From positions 29,166,498 through 29,230,497 of the forward strand of contig OU964921.1 in assembly GCA_918807975.1 (NCBI GenBank): a DNA stretch of 64,000 nt, in the 5' to 3' direction. Below, piece after piece: positions 33,480 to 45,220 of the stretch. How positions within the stretch are numbered: position 1 is the first letter of the stretch; the number at the start of each line of letters is the position of its first letter. The stretch comes from Aplidium turbinatum. Its lineage: Eukaryota; Chordata; Ascidiacea; Aplousobranchia; Polyclinidae. Both the position numbers and the translations under genes were made by a program. The notes below the pieces were generated by a model. It ran no database searches and was not told the origin of the DNA. It worked only from the letters and a program-made list of their open reading frames with translations.

Positions 33480-35450
33480 TACAATCGTAATAGCCTATGA
33501 CATTAAAATGTATCGCAAAAAGTGCCTGAGAACAAAATGTTAGCTGCTCTGGGTTTAATACGTAAAAGCTCGTACCTCAAAAACTGGTTAATATGCAAGT
33601 GCAACCACAACCTGTTTGCTATAATTTACACCAAACAAAATTTATGTCGTGCAAGTGTCAATCAATATATGACAACCATCAAAAAAGCGGATATAAAAAC
33701 CTATTGCTACTGCAATATACTGTAGTGTAGAATAACGACGATAAAATTTGTTTTAATTTTACAAGTTAAATCATTTAATTTATTGTTACTTTTCTTATCA
33801 TTTCATAAAAATATCAACAGTGGTACATTATTTGAATGCAATATTTATTCTAAATGATTAAGATTCTTTCAAAACAGCCATGTTTGATGCTAATTAAAGG
33901 TTACATATTAATTGAAAACGTTTAAAATTAGATCGTACTGACAACAATAATAATTTATTGAAAGAGTAATATGTGACCAAAAGTAAAACGAAGCTATGTA
34001 TCCCTTTGCGAATATATTGTTGCTTTCAGGTTTTTAAGCGAGTTTATTGAAATTTATTTTATGAATGTACATAACTTGCTGGGGTAGTCTACTATAATGT
34101 ATTACCAGGTAAAGTAAACTTTAATCTGTGACAAAAGGAAATCTTTTCAGAGTGTCTTGTGGACATTGGGAAAAAATTCTTGTAGCCTGTGCTTTTCTGG
34201 AGTGGGCCGTAGAAGCCGTTAATTGGCGTGGTTAGACTGCGCTGCTTCAAAATGTATAGGTTGCATAACCCACATGCAAACAGTAAATACGTTCAGGTTA
34301 ATTCAAAGTGTGTAGCGAAAAGCAGAATGTTAATGTGATTGGCAAAAAAGCAAGGACCAGTTTTAATAGTTGTATCTGCCAAAAACAATTTTATATAACT
34401 AATAGATGCCATTTGCCTACTCGTCTTCTTGCGTTGAAATGTGTTAATTCATTAGTAGACAATGCCTCAGTGTTTCTCATATCTTATCGATATTAGCCTT
34501 CAACTCTACAGGAGATACAAAATTATTTACAGCAAAGGGAGATTCGTTCCAAGCCAAACGTGCACACGGGACAGTAGAAGAAATATAGCATGGTCAATTT
34601 ACCAAAAGCAATGATAGCTTTCAAATAATACCTGAAGGCTCAATGATACATAGAAATAATGACAGACGTTGTTGGCTACATTGCACTCTGCACTGCTGCC
34701 TTTATTGGGAATAAGTCAGCAAAAGAAAAATAGGCCTACGTATGTAGATTTCTGATAAAAATCCACTTACAGCAGATAAAGTTAAATACAAAGCAGACCT
34801 ATAAAATTTCATATAATGTATATTGTGCAGTGCAACTTTATACTAATCTTCTTCTCTCCTGTTGTCGCTATAGCCTATGTCAGGGCATCCGTTGGTTAGC
34901 CACTGCCTGGTGTCGTCATCGATGGAAACTAGGCCTTCCATACCATGAGGTGGTTTGTATAGCCGGCAATTCTTGATAATGTGGGCTGCCGTCTGCATTG
35001 TCGCTATAAAGTTATCATACTAATCTAATACACAAAAACTTTTCTCTTGAAAAGTTGTTTTGCTCAACAATATTAATCACAGTCAGCTACATTTTGGACT
35101 CGTTTCCATTTAATGTTATGGTATGTTTTTTGCCAAGCGTCGTAGCCTACAATTTATGATGCTATAAATCAGCAAGAAATGTCAATTGCATGATTTTGTT
35201 AAACTAAACGGTAAAGTAATGTACTTAAAACTTAAAGACTCGGTTGGATTCTGTTGAAGCAATATTTGTTTTTGTTGGCTGAGCTACAGCAAGCAGCAAG
35301 TAACATGATAAGTTGCCACGCAGCTACAATGATTTCAGCATACAAGAAAAAACTCATATGGCGACCTCCGTTGACAAGTGTACAGTACCTAGTGGTTGAA
35401 CTTTGAATAGAAATTACAGAACAAAATCAAAGATGCACACAAAGAAATAA
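33480..35450. other. Downstream of the Ly6-like gene, nothing recognised
   Basis: AT-rich and non-coding, with only short random frames. It contains TAGGCCTA at 34731-34738 and several TAGCCTA words. The 3' UTR of the gene that ends at 35453 must lie here, but I cannot place its polyadenylation site. Confidence 0.5.
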
Positions 35451-35452
35451 AA

Positions 35453-38400
35453 CTAAAGTACAGGAGAAACATTGATACTTGATATCACGTCATATATTTC
35501 TTCTATTTGTGTGACGTCACTTGCATCATTGCAAAAGTCTCCCACACAACATAGGGTACAAGTGGAAACCTGCAACATGAAAAAAAATCAATTAACGAAG
35601 AGCTGATTCCCTAACTTAATAATTGCAAATAATAATTAATTGCTTATTTATGGCGCTGCAGACCACATCTTTGTTTTAGAAAGGCAGTTTGTAATTTGAT
35701 GTCTTTTAAAACTTTAATACGGTAAGGTACCTACAACAAAGTAATGACTAGGCTACGTTTCCCATACTTCAGTGGTAAGGGGGTCAAATCCACTGCATTG
35801 TATGTAGTTGTTTTCTTCTTGAGTGGTGCACACTTCGGGTTTTTGGCAAGATTTCACCACACTTGTTGTTCCTTCGCTCAATATTATTTGAGTCATACAC
35901 ATGTTCTAAGAAAATAACCGCAAGAGATAACATTTAACTTTATAAAGTGTTTATTGTATACCACAGGACGATTTCGTTATCTTTTTTGCTATGAATCAAG
36001 TATCTATCCCATACAAAGTGCAATACCTCTTTAAACTTTTGCTTACGTACCATTCACTGTTGAAGACATTTTCAAAGGTTAAACAAAGCTTACTCAAATA
36101 ACTGCTCAAGTGCTCAGACATGGGGAATATAGCTTAGCCTCCTGTTGGTACCAAACAAATTGTTGGGTTTTCTTCAGCCAACAAAGTTTGATTGGTATCA
36201 AATTTCAACAACACACTAAACAAAGTAATTGCCTTTTGCTGGTAATTTCTTTATTTAGCTGGTTGATTTTTAATCTTGATCCTCGGACTGACAAAGCCTT
36301 TTATAGGTTATTTCTGGCAGTTTCCCATTCTTGTAGAGGCTTAGAACCACTGACGCAAGGCCGGTTACCGAGATTGACAGAGTGAAGTCTCCGATTGTTG
36401 TTGAAGTGCTGTTGCCGGAGAAGTATTCTTACCACTAGGTGCCGCTGAATAGAGAGCAGTCCTGACTTACGCTGCTCAAGCGCACACGCCGAAAACCGAA
36501 CCAGCACCGCTTGCAGCCCAAGCCCTTTTTGCAGCCTAAGAGCACTGTAAGTTACATTTCAAATTTTTGGTATTGAAAAGTGTATTCAATCATCGTATGT
36601 GACCTTTTCAAGAAATTAAGTGAAGCAAGAGTTTTTTGATCGAGCATGCTATAATATCGATTTTTAAAATAAATATTACCATTTGACTGCAAACAGCGAT
36701 AACTTACTTGTTCAGCGTAGCATGTTTGCTCGGAATATTTTTCGTTCACTCCTGTCATGCAGGCGCTTGTTTCCGGAATAAGTCCAATCATTTTGAAATC
36801 TGTAACACCGCGTGAGGTATTAGCAAAGTTAAATAAACTTAAAAACTAATCAATCAAAAAAAATTGTAAGTAAAAAGGGGTTGTTCAAATAAACATCTAT
36901 CGCTTTTGCAGGGATTTTCTAATTAAAAAAAAAAAACGCAATAAAGCGTATTGATGTAAATTTTGTAAAAAAGGCTGATATAGAACCTTCTTTAAAAATA
37001 GCATTTCATAATGAAGCTTGGCAAGTCATTGGAAACTAATGCAAAGGTGTGGAAAATGGGCCACACTCAAATTTAATTAATTACTCTCACAACACAAGAG
37101 TTAGCTAAGAGTATTTTCTCACACATAATGTACCACTCATAATCATGCTTTTATTTATTTGCGCCGATTGCGATAACATACAGTACACTGCGATGGGGTG
37201 ACATATAGTCTTCGAGTCAGCTGCTCCCCTTAGTTTGGCTTGCCATTAAGTGTTTTTGCCGAAACACAGCCGAGTGCTCTGGAGCAGTGTCGAGCCCACG
37301 TTCTTTCGAACGTCGCGCAGACGTTTTCACCACTCGGCTACGCAGCCGAGTTGTCTACTTATGGGTAGCCTACATGCACCCCAATTGTGAAGCTTCTGAT
37401 CTGTCTGATTGGCCCATGATGCAAGAAAGGGATTTGTAGAAGATGTAAGCTGACTTATATCAATAAAACAAAAAAAAATCAGAAACTTCTCAAGATGTGT
37501 ACCGTACAGTAACTCCATGAAATTACATTGTTGAGCTGTTGTGTTTTTCATTTTTATTCGCTCATCTATTTGAATGGCTTTGGGCGAGAAGTCATTTCAA
37601 AATACCACAAACAGATGATAGACCTAAATTAATTGAATTGAATGCCATTAGGGTATTTTAAAAACAATACCTGTACTATACCTTTACAATATATCGTAGG
37701 CCACATATTAAACTCAAACGTTTTCAGCAAAATTCTATGCCATCGTGAGGAAAGAACTTAATACATTTAAACAAAGAACAAATAACTGTACATAATATTG
37801 AACATAGCCGTAAAAGGCGGGGTGAAGGGGGGTCGCTTCTCCGCTGCAAAAAAGCTTCGCTTTTAGGCAAAAAATGTCCAGTTATTTGGACAAAATATAA
37901 AAAATGGTAGATTGTTGAGTTTTTAAAATATATTTGCAAAGACAATATTTGGGTAAATTTTGTTTGCACCCCCAAAATGTTTTGTTCTTCTACAATATCG
38001 GCTGTAATATTGAATGACTGAAAAAATAATCATAACTTAGAGCTGAGGACAAATAAACTAAAGAAACAGATGCCAAAGCTGCTAAGATAATTTTGTTATA
38101 ATCTGGGCTATTTTCCACTAGTCTTCAACAGTCTGGTGTAGTCACAAGGCAAGTATAACATTGCGAGACCGCTCGTGGGAATTATTAAAAAATCCAAAAA
38201 ACGACCACGAAAGGGAGAACAAACGTATTTTCTGGCAACTATTGTTTGTTGAGCTTGAGATTGCCTTCTTTATTTGGAGGGCCTTGTAAATTTTAGTTTC
38301 AAACTTTGATAGACAATTTCAAACAAAACCAATGTAAAATTAACGTTACAACAAATACTGTAGTCGTAACTATTATCTATTATTTTCAATTGAACTATAT

Positions 38401-41400
38401 GTTGGTATCTGCTAAGTTAAGACACCTCTTGTTTTTGTAACCAAGTGTCATGTAGACATGCAAGACCTTTAAAGGGACATGTTGGGCCCGAAATCAAGTT
38501 ATTTACAGCATAAGAAAAACGCACTGTATGCGCTGTGGTTTCTTTATGTTTCTTAACTCTGAAAATATGTCAGGCCCCTAAAATTATCCCGGACATGTGT
38601 TCAAAATTATCTCCTAGTCCAAAATTACCCCCTTGTCAACGCTGGTTGTAAGGCCTTTTTTACAGTCTATAAAGTATGTATAAAAATCTTTATTTAGTTG
38701 GTTGTAACGTTCACATTATATACTTCTCATAAGTTATTGAAAAATTTTTTCTTGTTGCCTTTCCAGGCATAAAACCATTTTGAGTTTCGTTAATTTCACT
38801 TTGGATAGCTTTTTTTTCTTTTTTTTCTGAGAACATTTCTCAGCAAAATTTTTAGCACATGACTCATCAGAGGAAAGGTTTTAAATTCTGTACTTTGTGT
38901 GGCTTTTGGGTTCTTCGGCAGTTTGACAATAATGGATTTATTCATTTCTAGTGGTATGTGACCAGTCATATAGATGTTATTACATAAGGTATAAATATGT
39001 TTCAGTCCTTTACAGTCCAGAGCTCTTATCATTAGCCTATGCTTCATTGAAAAAAGCAAAACTGTTGAAATATTGTTGTTCTAAATCTAAACATTTAACA
39101 CAGGGGCGTGCAACTGTTTATCTCAATGGGCCACAACGTACAATTATAATGAAGCTGAGGGCCAGTCTATCGAATAACACATGAATTTATATGAAAAATT
39201 TATTTAATGGAAACGTACACACAATCGTTACACATTGAGTGAGTGATTAATGAGATGTCTGATATCTTCTCTGTCCAGAGATCTTGCCAATGTCAGCTTT
39301 GACGGAGGAAGTGGCAACTCGAAGTTGACTTGACAAGTGCTCATCTGTAAGCTGATTCCTGCATTTTGTCTTGAACAGCTTCATTTTTGAAAAGAACTGC
39401 TCTCATAATGCAATGCTATCATGCTATAAAAATTAGCAGAGTGTTTTGCACAGTAGTGTCGCTTGATATTGTACTCTTTCATTAGGCTACTGCTATAGTG
39501 TTTTGACAAATCAGGCAAACAACATCTTGATTGTGTTGAACAACGAAGTAATTTATACACCACTCATTGTTGAACTTCCGGCTTTCATAATCAACCTTCC
39601 TTTTCTTACTTGTAGACATTTTTACTATGCTAAGCTTTTTGTAAAATAAATATTAATATATTCACCACACTGCACCCATAAAGTAAGATTTATGTTAGGG
39701 AACGTTCAAATATTACGTAACGCTTTTTTTTCCGAATTTTTGACCCCCCCTCCCCCATGTAACGCCAACGTAACGCTTTTTTCAATCCCCCCTCCCCCAT
39801 GTAACGCTTTTTCACTACGAATTCAGCACAAAAAACTACCATTCCGTACTCGAAAGCGTTACGTAACGTTTTGCTTGAACCCCCTCCCCCCCGATGTGAC
39901 GCTAACGTAACGCTTTGCATAAACCCCCCCTCCCCCTCGAAGGCGTTACGTAATATTTGAACGTTCCCTTGCTGAATCATTGCCAGAAGAACAAGGCGGT
40001 TTTCTACAACGCTTACTAATGACGCAACAATAATGCTAATGATGTAATAATGCTAAAAGTCAATAACGCTAATGATGATGTTACAAATAACAACATCTTC
40101 CGATCTAACAGTGAAAAGCATTTAAAAATAATGGGCTACTTGATGAAGAATGTGCGGGCCACGTAAATGGGTACCGCTGGCCGTTCTCTGGCCCGCGGGC
40201 CGTATGTTGCACACCTCTGATTTAACATAAAGGACAATTAGTAAATAACTTCGCTTCATTTAGAATTTACAACAACAATAAAAAAACGAAACCCAAAAAG
40301 AAATTTTAAGGCAATGGCGTGTTTGGACGTTTGTACAATGGTTGTTAGGACTGAATTGTATTCTGGCTTCACTTTAGAATGTTTCAACTGGAACAAAATA
40401 TGGCCGACCTGCTTGTTAGAAGAAACAAAATCCTTGAAAGAATGTGAATGCGGCTTATCCTAATGAAAGGTTTTTCCGTGTTTGGTGTGCTTGTTATCAG
40501 TTTAAATATGCCACAGGCAATAAATTGTCTTAAGTGTAAACAATTTTTTTCAACGATAAACAGCCACAGGTCAGCAACAATAGGATATTTACCATTATAA
40601 CACAAAAATAACATAAACCGAACGTTTTCGACTATACATATAGCCCTTTTCAAGCCCATGAAACAAAAAAGTAATTCTACACTGCATAAGAAAATACTAG
40701 AAAAACACATTATAACCTCAAAAGTATTGTTTAATCTACACATTGAAAGACTGCCTATTTTGCTCACATACAAAATGACAACACAATGCAACGGATCAAG
40801 TAGAGAATTATGTTCAGAGTAGAAGTATTCAGGCAGATTGCGCAAGATGGATTAAAGCATAAAACAAAATATTCTACAAAACAAAAGCAATGATGAATGA
40901 AACACACACGTAACAATTTAATCAAAGACGGTTAAGAGATAGGGGGAGGCTCCGCCGGCAAACAATTGCTTGTTAAGGCCTGGATTGGAAGATTTAATAA
41001 TTAGTGCCTCGTGAATCTTTGTGTCGAACTCGGAGTCGGACAAACAATTACGAACAATCTTGAAAGACTGCAATGAGACTTCACCACTAGAATACGATTG
41101 GCAGTTTTGAATATGACCTTTGATTGCACTGTTTTTACTAAGATTAGCCAAATTCAAATGCTTCCCTACCCTCTTGGCCAAATATCGTGTGGTCATACCA
41201 ATGTATGTGGAACTCGCATTATGCGAGCAGGTGAACTTATACCCCACGTTCAAACATAGGCGGAAAGGAGATTTAGACTTCAATTGAAAGTAGTGACCAG
41301 TTTTAGATGTTTTATAGACGGGAAAAATTCAACCAGAGACGTAGTGGAACCCGAATTCGGAAACCCTCTAAAAACTTTATTGAAAAATCACGTGGGGTAA

Positions 41401-43013
41401 TGATTGGCATCAAAGTATCAACGTAATTTATTGATTTCAATATTAAAACAGTCATTTTTCGAGCAAATGTCCCAAGCTCGCAAAAATTAGCCTGATGCAT
41501 TTGATTAAGGCAGATTTTTTATTGGAATTTTTCTTATGCAATGTATGATTAATTTTTGTTTTATAGGCTTGAAAAGGGTTATATTCACAATCCAAAAAAC
41601 GATAAATATGTGATGATCAAAAAAAAAGAAAGATATGTCTTTTTTACAGGCGTCAAACTCACAAGGCTACAGCAATGCTTGATATGAATGATTTAGTTAC
41701 ATGTTGAGAAAAATAAAGAAATTTATTTTCAGGCGAGTCAATTCAATCTTTAATAGTGAACTATACCGCAAACCAAAACATCCTGAGTATGACGAAAAAC
41801 ATTCTGTTCTGTACAAAACAATACCCAACAAATTATTTTCAAAAGTAATCGCGTACCACCAGTCAAGTGCTTGCGTACTGGCACCGGTACGCGTACCCCA
41901 ATTTGAATAGCACTGGACCGGGCTACTTGGTTTGGACATGAACCAAAGACAAATAAAAGTTTGACTTTTTAGTTTATTATTATTTATTTATATCGGATAT
42001 GAATACATTATTACCTAAGTGCGGTATAGCCTATTACAACTAGATATTGTGTAAAAAGAAAAATCAAAATAACTTGACAATGACTTTGACATCGTCGAAA
42101 GCAATTTTCATCAAAACTATACTGTAAATCTAAGCAAATAACAAGTCAAGAAGAAAACGAAGAAAAGTTGCATGTCAGTGCCAACTGCATTAACGTCGAT
42201 ACCCAGCCAGCAAAATCCGTTGTTTTAACCTTGATTTAACGTCTTCATATGTTGAATCAATGTAAAAACGAGTGGTTTGCTTGCTGGGTAATGTCTTCCA
42301 TTGTCGTGCTTGAGCGGAGAGAAGAGATAAGAATTTATCAAAGATTTTTTAAACTTTATAATGTCAGAAAACAACCTAAAACAAAAATGTAACAGTTCGA
42401 ATTTGATTTAGCACTTCGACTGCTTTATGGATGGGCTAGCCCAGTGGTTCTCAACCGGGGTGCCGCGGCACCCAAGGGTACCATTTACGCTTCGCAAGGG
42501 TGCCGCAAGTTATTAGAGTTGCGTTATCAAATATGCGCCCAGACATTAAAAGGATTTGCGCTAAAACTCAAAGCAAATTTTGCAATGACTTTGCTTGAAA
42601 CGACCTTCATTAAATTGTAGCCTACATGATATGATACGGAGCTGTAGTTAGTTTTGTTTTTGCGAAAACTCTTTTCAAATTTTTATTTAATGTTTTTATT
42701 TAATGCAGAAACTTTGTGGTTTGACTGTGGATGCCGCCAAATTATTTGGTTGTTTGCAGTGTGCCGTAAGCCGAAAAAGGTTGAGAGCCACTGGGCTAGC
42801 CTATAACAAATTGTACGAAAAACGTGAAATACGTAAAATCATAAGGTATAATGTAAAGTTAAGCATGTTATTTAATCTAACAAAATCAAAAATCTTGAAA
42901 TATCAAGAAGTGATTTTAAAAGGAAAATTTTTTTGCTCACCTGCTTGTCTTTTTATAATCCCTGCATTAACTCCAATCACAAGGCAGAAGATATGAACGA
43001 CAAGTGACTTCAT
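35453..43013 (-). CDS. Secreted Ly6/three-finger-like protein, three exons
   Basis: Coding exons 43013-42941, 36799-36708 and 35569-35453 on the minus strand. They join in phase (phase 1, then 0) to a 93-residue protein ending TAG. Exon 1 is a signal peptide (MKSLVVHIFCLVIGVNA) with likely cleavage after residue 17. Donors GTGAGC and GTAAGT and acceptors GTTACAG and TTTTCATGTTGCAG are all good. Cysteines at 38, 51, 59, 62, 63 and 68 end in CTLCCVGDFCND, matching the closing CC-x-x-D-x-CN signature of Ly6/uPAR (three-finger) domains, with one extra residue. The usual first CxxC pair is missing, so a further exon may lie in the 6.1 kb first intron or the domain is reduced. No GPI-anchor tail is seen, and NVS at 88 is a glycosylation sequon. 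Probably secreted; ligand unknown. Confidence 0.7.
36140..36520 (-). repeat. tRNA-derived SINE, copy 1
   Basis: The minus strand shares 'tgcgcttgagca', 'ggactgctctc' and 'ttcagcggcaccta' with 50330-50645 in the same order, through to 'ggctttgtcagtcc'. The tRNA-like A box is lost here; a B-box-like 'gctggttcggttttcgg' remains. It lies in intron 2 of the Ly6-like gene. Confidence 0.65.
37200..37360 (-). repeat. tRNA-Ser/Leu-like SINE or tRNA pseudogene
   Basis: The minus strand reads GCGTAGCCGAGTGGTGAAAA, an A box as in class II tRNAs, then a B-box-like 'gggctcgacactgctc' about 50 bp on. The acceptor stem does not pair well. It lies in intron 1 of the Ly6-like gene. Confidence 0.5.
38745..39060 (-). 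pseudogene. LINE reverse-transcriptase fragment (RTE-like)
   Basis: The minus strand reads KGLKHIYTLCNNIYMTGHIP, then LEMNKSIIVKLPKNPKA and FKTFPLMSHVLKILLRNVL, followed after a shift by EINETQNGFMPGK. These are the first blocks of an RTE/CR1-type RT domain. No other part is nearby; the hAT at 39101 begins right beside it. Confidence 0.7.
39231..39618 (-). pseudogene. hAT transposase, N- and C-termini fused by deletion
   Basis: The minus strand starts MSTSKKRKVDYESRKFNNEW with the BED-like CLIC motif, then MKEYNIKRHYCAKHSANF. It jumps directly to the C-terminal tail (FFSKMKLFKTKC, RNQLTDEHLSSQLRVA, SH at the end). The whole catalytic middle is gone. Between IAV and MKEYN lies a TAGCCTA (39489-39483); with a single TA there, the frame is continuous. 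Confidence 0.7.
39698..39968. mobile_element. MITE with 26-bp perfect inverted ends
   Basis: GGGAACGTTCAAATATTACG at the left is answered by its complement at the right. The interior repeats 'gtaacgc' in both orientations and CCCCTCCCCC. Target duplication is unclear (tta / ttg). Non-coding; nested in the 39101 hAT. Confidence 0.85.
40500..41290 (-). mobile_element. Penelope-like element, GIY-YIG endonuclease and 3' region
   Basis: The minus-strand frame 41283-40918 is a GIY-YIG endonuclease as fused to Penelope-like RTs: VGYKFTCSHNASSTYIGMTT, RYLAKRVGKHL, IKGHIQNC, then EALIIKSSNPGLNKQ. Downstream (40654-40623) the phrase GGGCTATATGTATAGTCGAA resembles a degenerate hammerhead stem II plus GAAA. 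The RT is absent. It lies in intron 1 of the Ly6-like gene. Confidence 0.75.
42202..42288. mobile_element. 87-bp palindromic MITE (CCCAGC family)
   Basis: CCCAGCCAGCAAA is mirrored by TTTGCTTGCTGGG inside a TA duplication (42200-42201, 42289-42290). Relics of the same family lie at 18440 and 21425. Confidence 0.75.
42442..42793. mobile_element. Non-autonomous hAT, 352 bp
   Basis: Ends CAGTGGTTCTCAACC and GGTTGAGAGCCACTG with a perfect 8-bp duplication GGCTAGCC (42434-42441, 42794-42801). Non-coding; 150 bp downstream of Ly6-like exon 1, in its first intron. Confidence 0.9.
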
Positions 43014-43081
43014 TTTCAAGCCCAGCTATTGTGTGTCCCTTGTCGATTACGAAAAATAACTAAAGTTACAAAAGCGATTGT

Positions 43082-43240
43082 TTCTAATCAAAAAATAAAG
43101 AGCCCAAAATAGAGATACTGAACTCATGTTCAGCAAACAAACGTTTCGAAAACTATATATTAGTATAGTTTTGGAAACGTTTGTTTGCTGAACATGAGTT
43201 TAGTATCTACATTTTGGGCTCTTTATTTTTTGATTAGATT
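43082..43240. repeat. Near-perfect hairpin of about 159 bp
   Basis: 'aatcaaaaaataaagagccc' at the left is answered by its complement at the right. The arms continue through 'gttcagcaaacaaacgtttc' to a short centre at 43147-43153. It lies about 70 bp upstream of the start codon of the Ly6-like gene, within its probable promoter or leader. The arms are very alike, so it is young. Confidence 0.8.
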
Positions 43241-43489
43241 AACCAGGCGTTCCAACCATTTTGCTCCTGAGATTGTTTCTTATCTAAACACTAAATAGAA
43301 AATCGCAGTAGGCATAGGTGTACGGGAAGCATATTTTTTGGGGGTGCAAAAGAATTCTTGCCCAAATATAATCAACTGGCCTAAACAAAAGTACTACACA
43401 CGTAAGAAAAAGCAATAATATAGCCTTAAAAAAAACAGCATGAGGCATCAACTGACAAGCCTTCTACAAAGCCACTGGTATGATAAGTA

Positions 43490-44399
43490 GGGGAAGGCGG
43501 GGCAAGTTGAGCAGGTTTTTTTTAAATCTTTTTTTTTTATTTTGCTAACTTTTTCGAAGACTCAAGTACAGTAGGCTATTGCATTTCAAAAACATGCTAA
43601 CTTGGCTTATTAGTAATAAGCCAAGTTTTTAGACAAAAACTGGTTGGTTTTATTTATTATTTTGCACTGTATTCAAGTTTAAGTAACGATTGCACAACTT
43701 GCCCCGGATTATTTTTCCGGGGCAAGTTGTGCAGCACCATGGGATAAGCTGTGTAGCACATGGGGTAAGTTGAGCAACAACAATTGTTCGTTTTGACTAG
43801 GGGCAAGTTGAGCAACATATTACGGCCAGCAAAAGTACAGACAATTCAACAAATCAGCTATTTTTACATTCATTCACTAGTCATTTTTTACATTCATCCA
43901 CGTGGAAGACTTTGAAACTATGTAAAAATGGCTAATAGGTTAGAACATTTGTAAATTAACAAAGGCGGTTTACAGGAACAGTTGCACAACTTGCCCCGTC
44001 ATCAATTGCACAACTCGCCCCATTCACACTTTTTTTAAAGAACAAAAAATTTCAAGAAAACTAACAAATGTACGAAAAAATTTTACTTGCGAAAATACGA
44101 CTACATCATATGTCTACTGACCCCTAGCCTACTGCTAAAGTTTGACTAGTTCTACTGTGCATCCGAAAAATCAAAATTTCGTTTGCATCCAAATTTAGAT
44201 CCTAAGACCTAAACACCTTATATCGTTGATCAAGCCTAACCTGTCCAAAAAACTGATAACTGCGATTCACGTGCTTCAAAGACGTTATAGGTAAAATATA
44301 ATAATGGCGTTAAAGATTCATTACGCTATTTATTTCCTTTCAAACGGGGACTTGCACAACTTGCCCCGGGCCCGTTGCACAACTTGCCCCGCCTTCCCC
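43490..44399. mobile_element. GGGGA-terminus MITE, family 3 (GGGGCAAGTTG words)
   Basis: Ends GGGGAAGGCGGGGCAAGTTG on both sides inside a TA duplication (43488-43489, 44400-44401). GGGGCAAGTTGNGCA recurs in both orientations (43690-43770, 43795-43815, 43975-44020, 44345-44390). Non-coding. Confidence 0.85.
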
Positions 44400-44600
44400 T
44401 ACGGTATACCATTATGCAAATTTGCAAAACAACAAATTCATCAAAAGACAATTGAAGGGAGTAGGCTAATTGACACTACACTAACGAACCAGTAGAATGC
44501 AGTACTACCGGTACATGGCTCTAAAACTGCAAAACTAAAACTGCAAACTGAACTAAACAGTACTGATTAGTGGTAGTCTGGTGGTATAGGCTACACAAAT

Positions 44601-44876
44601 TTAAAAGAAGTATTTGTTTTGCCCACTTCGTTGTCCAAATATATCTACAATGCGATTGACATCCACTTTAATTGTTGTTGGTCTTTCCAAGTGCAACAAA
44701 GCTAAGTTTGACAGTCGTGTTTGGCCCATTGTTGATCTCAGATATGTCTTCAATCGTCGTAATCCGGAAAAAGACCTCTCAGCTGAACATGAAGTCGCAG
44801 GAACTGTTGCAAGAATTTTTGCTGCTTTGGAAAAGTGGGGCATAGTTTTATCTAATCCATTTGAAATTTTGTACAT
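44601..44876 (-). pseudogene. hAT transposase C-terminus
   Basis: The frame reads VPATSCSAERSFSGLRRLKT, then YLRSTMGQTRLSNLALLHLE and VNRIVDIFGQR: the dimerisation region of ZMYM1/TTF-type hAT transposases. It ends in a stop at 44601. Upstream domains are missing. Confidence 0.75.
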
Positions 44877-45220
44877 TGTAGGCCTACAGCAGTTTTGATT
44901 TCTTTGTTGCGAGTGAGTTGGTGAAAAAGTTGATATTCCAATTCCAGGAAATCCTGTTCCAAGGTGTAGAATTCAGATATCAACTTCAAGCTTTGTTGGT
45001 TGGCATTATTTGTATCTTCCGAAAATTCTCCTTTTGAAGACTAAGGAGAGAATTTAGGCAACTTTTCATATTTGGGCAAGATTTCACACCTATCTATTCT
45101 CCTTTTAGGATAGATAGGTATAAAATCTTGCCCAAATATGAAAAATTGCCCAAATTCTCGACAGATTGGGAGTGCGATTGCACCCCCTGCACCCCCGGCT
45201 CGTACACCTATGGCAGTAGG

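Larger units (their letters stand above)
39101..40219 (-). mobile_element. hAT element with internally deleted transposase
   Basis: Ends CAGGGGCGTGCAACTG and the complement of CAGAGGTGTGCAACAT, with a perfect 8-bp duplication ATTTAACA (39093-39100, 40220-40227). It encodes a shortened GTF2IRD2/SCAND3-like transposase on the minus strand and contains a MITE at 39698-39968. Confidence 0.85.
43313..45212 (-). mobile_element. hAT element, ZMYM1-like
   Basis: Ends CATAGGTGTACG on both sides with a perfect 8-bp duplication GCAGTAGG (43305-43312, 45213-45220). The minus strand has a hAT C-terminus (44876-44601). A GGGGA-terminus MITE is nested at 43490-44399. A hairpin at 45065-45150 repeats the phrase 'tttgggcaagat'. 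Confidence 0.85.
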
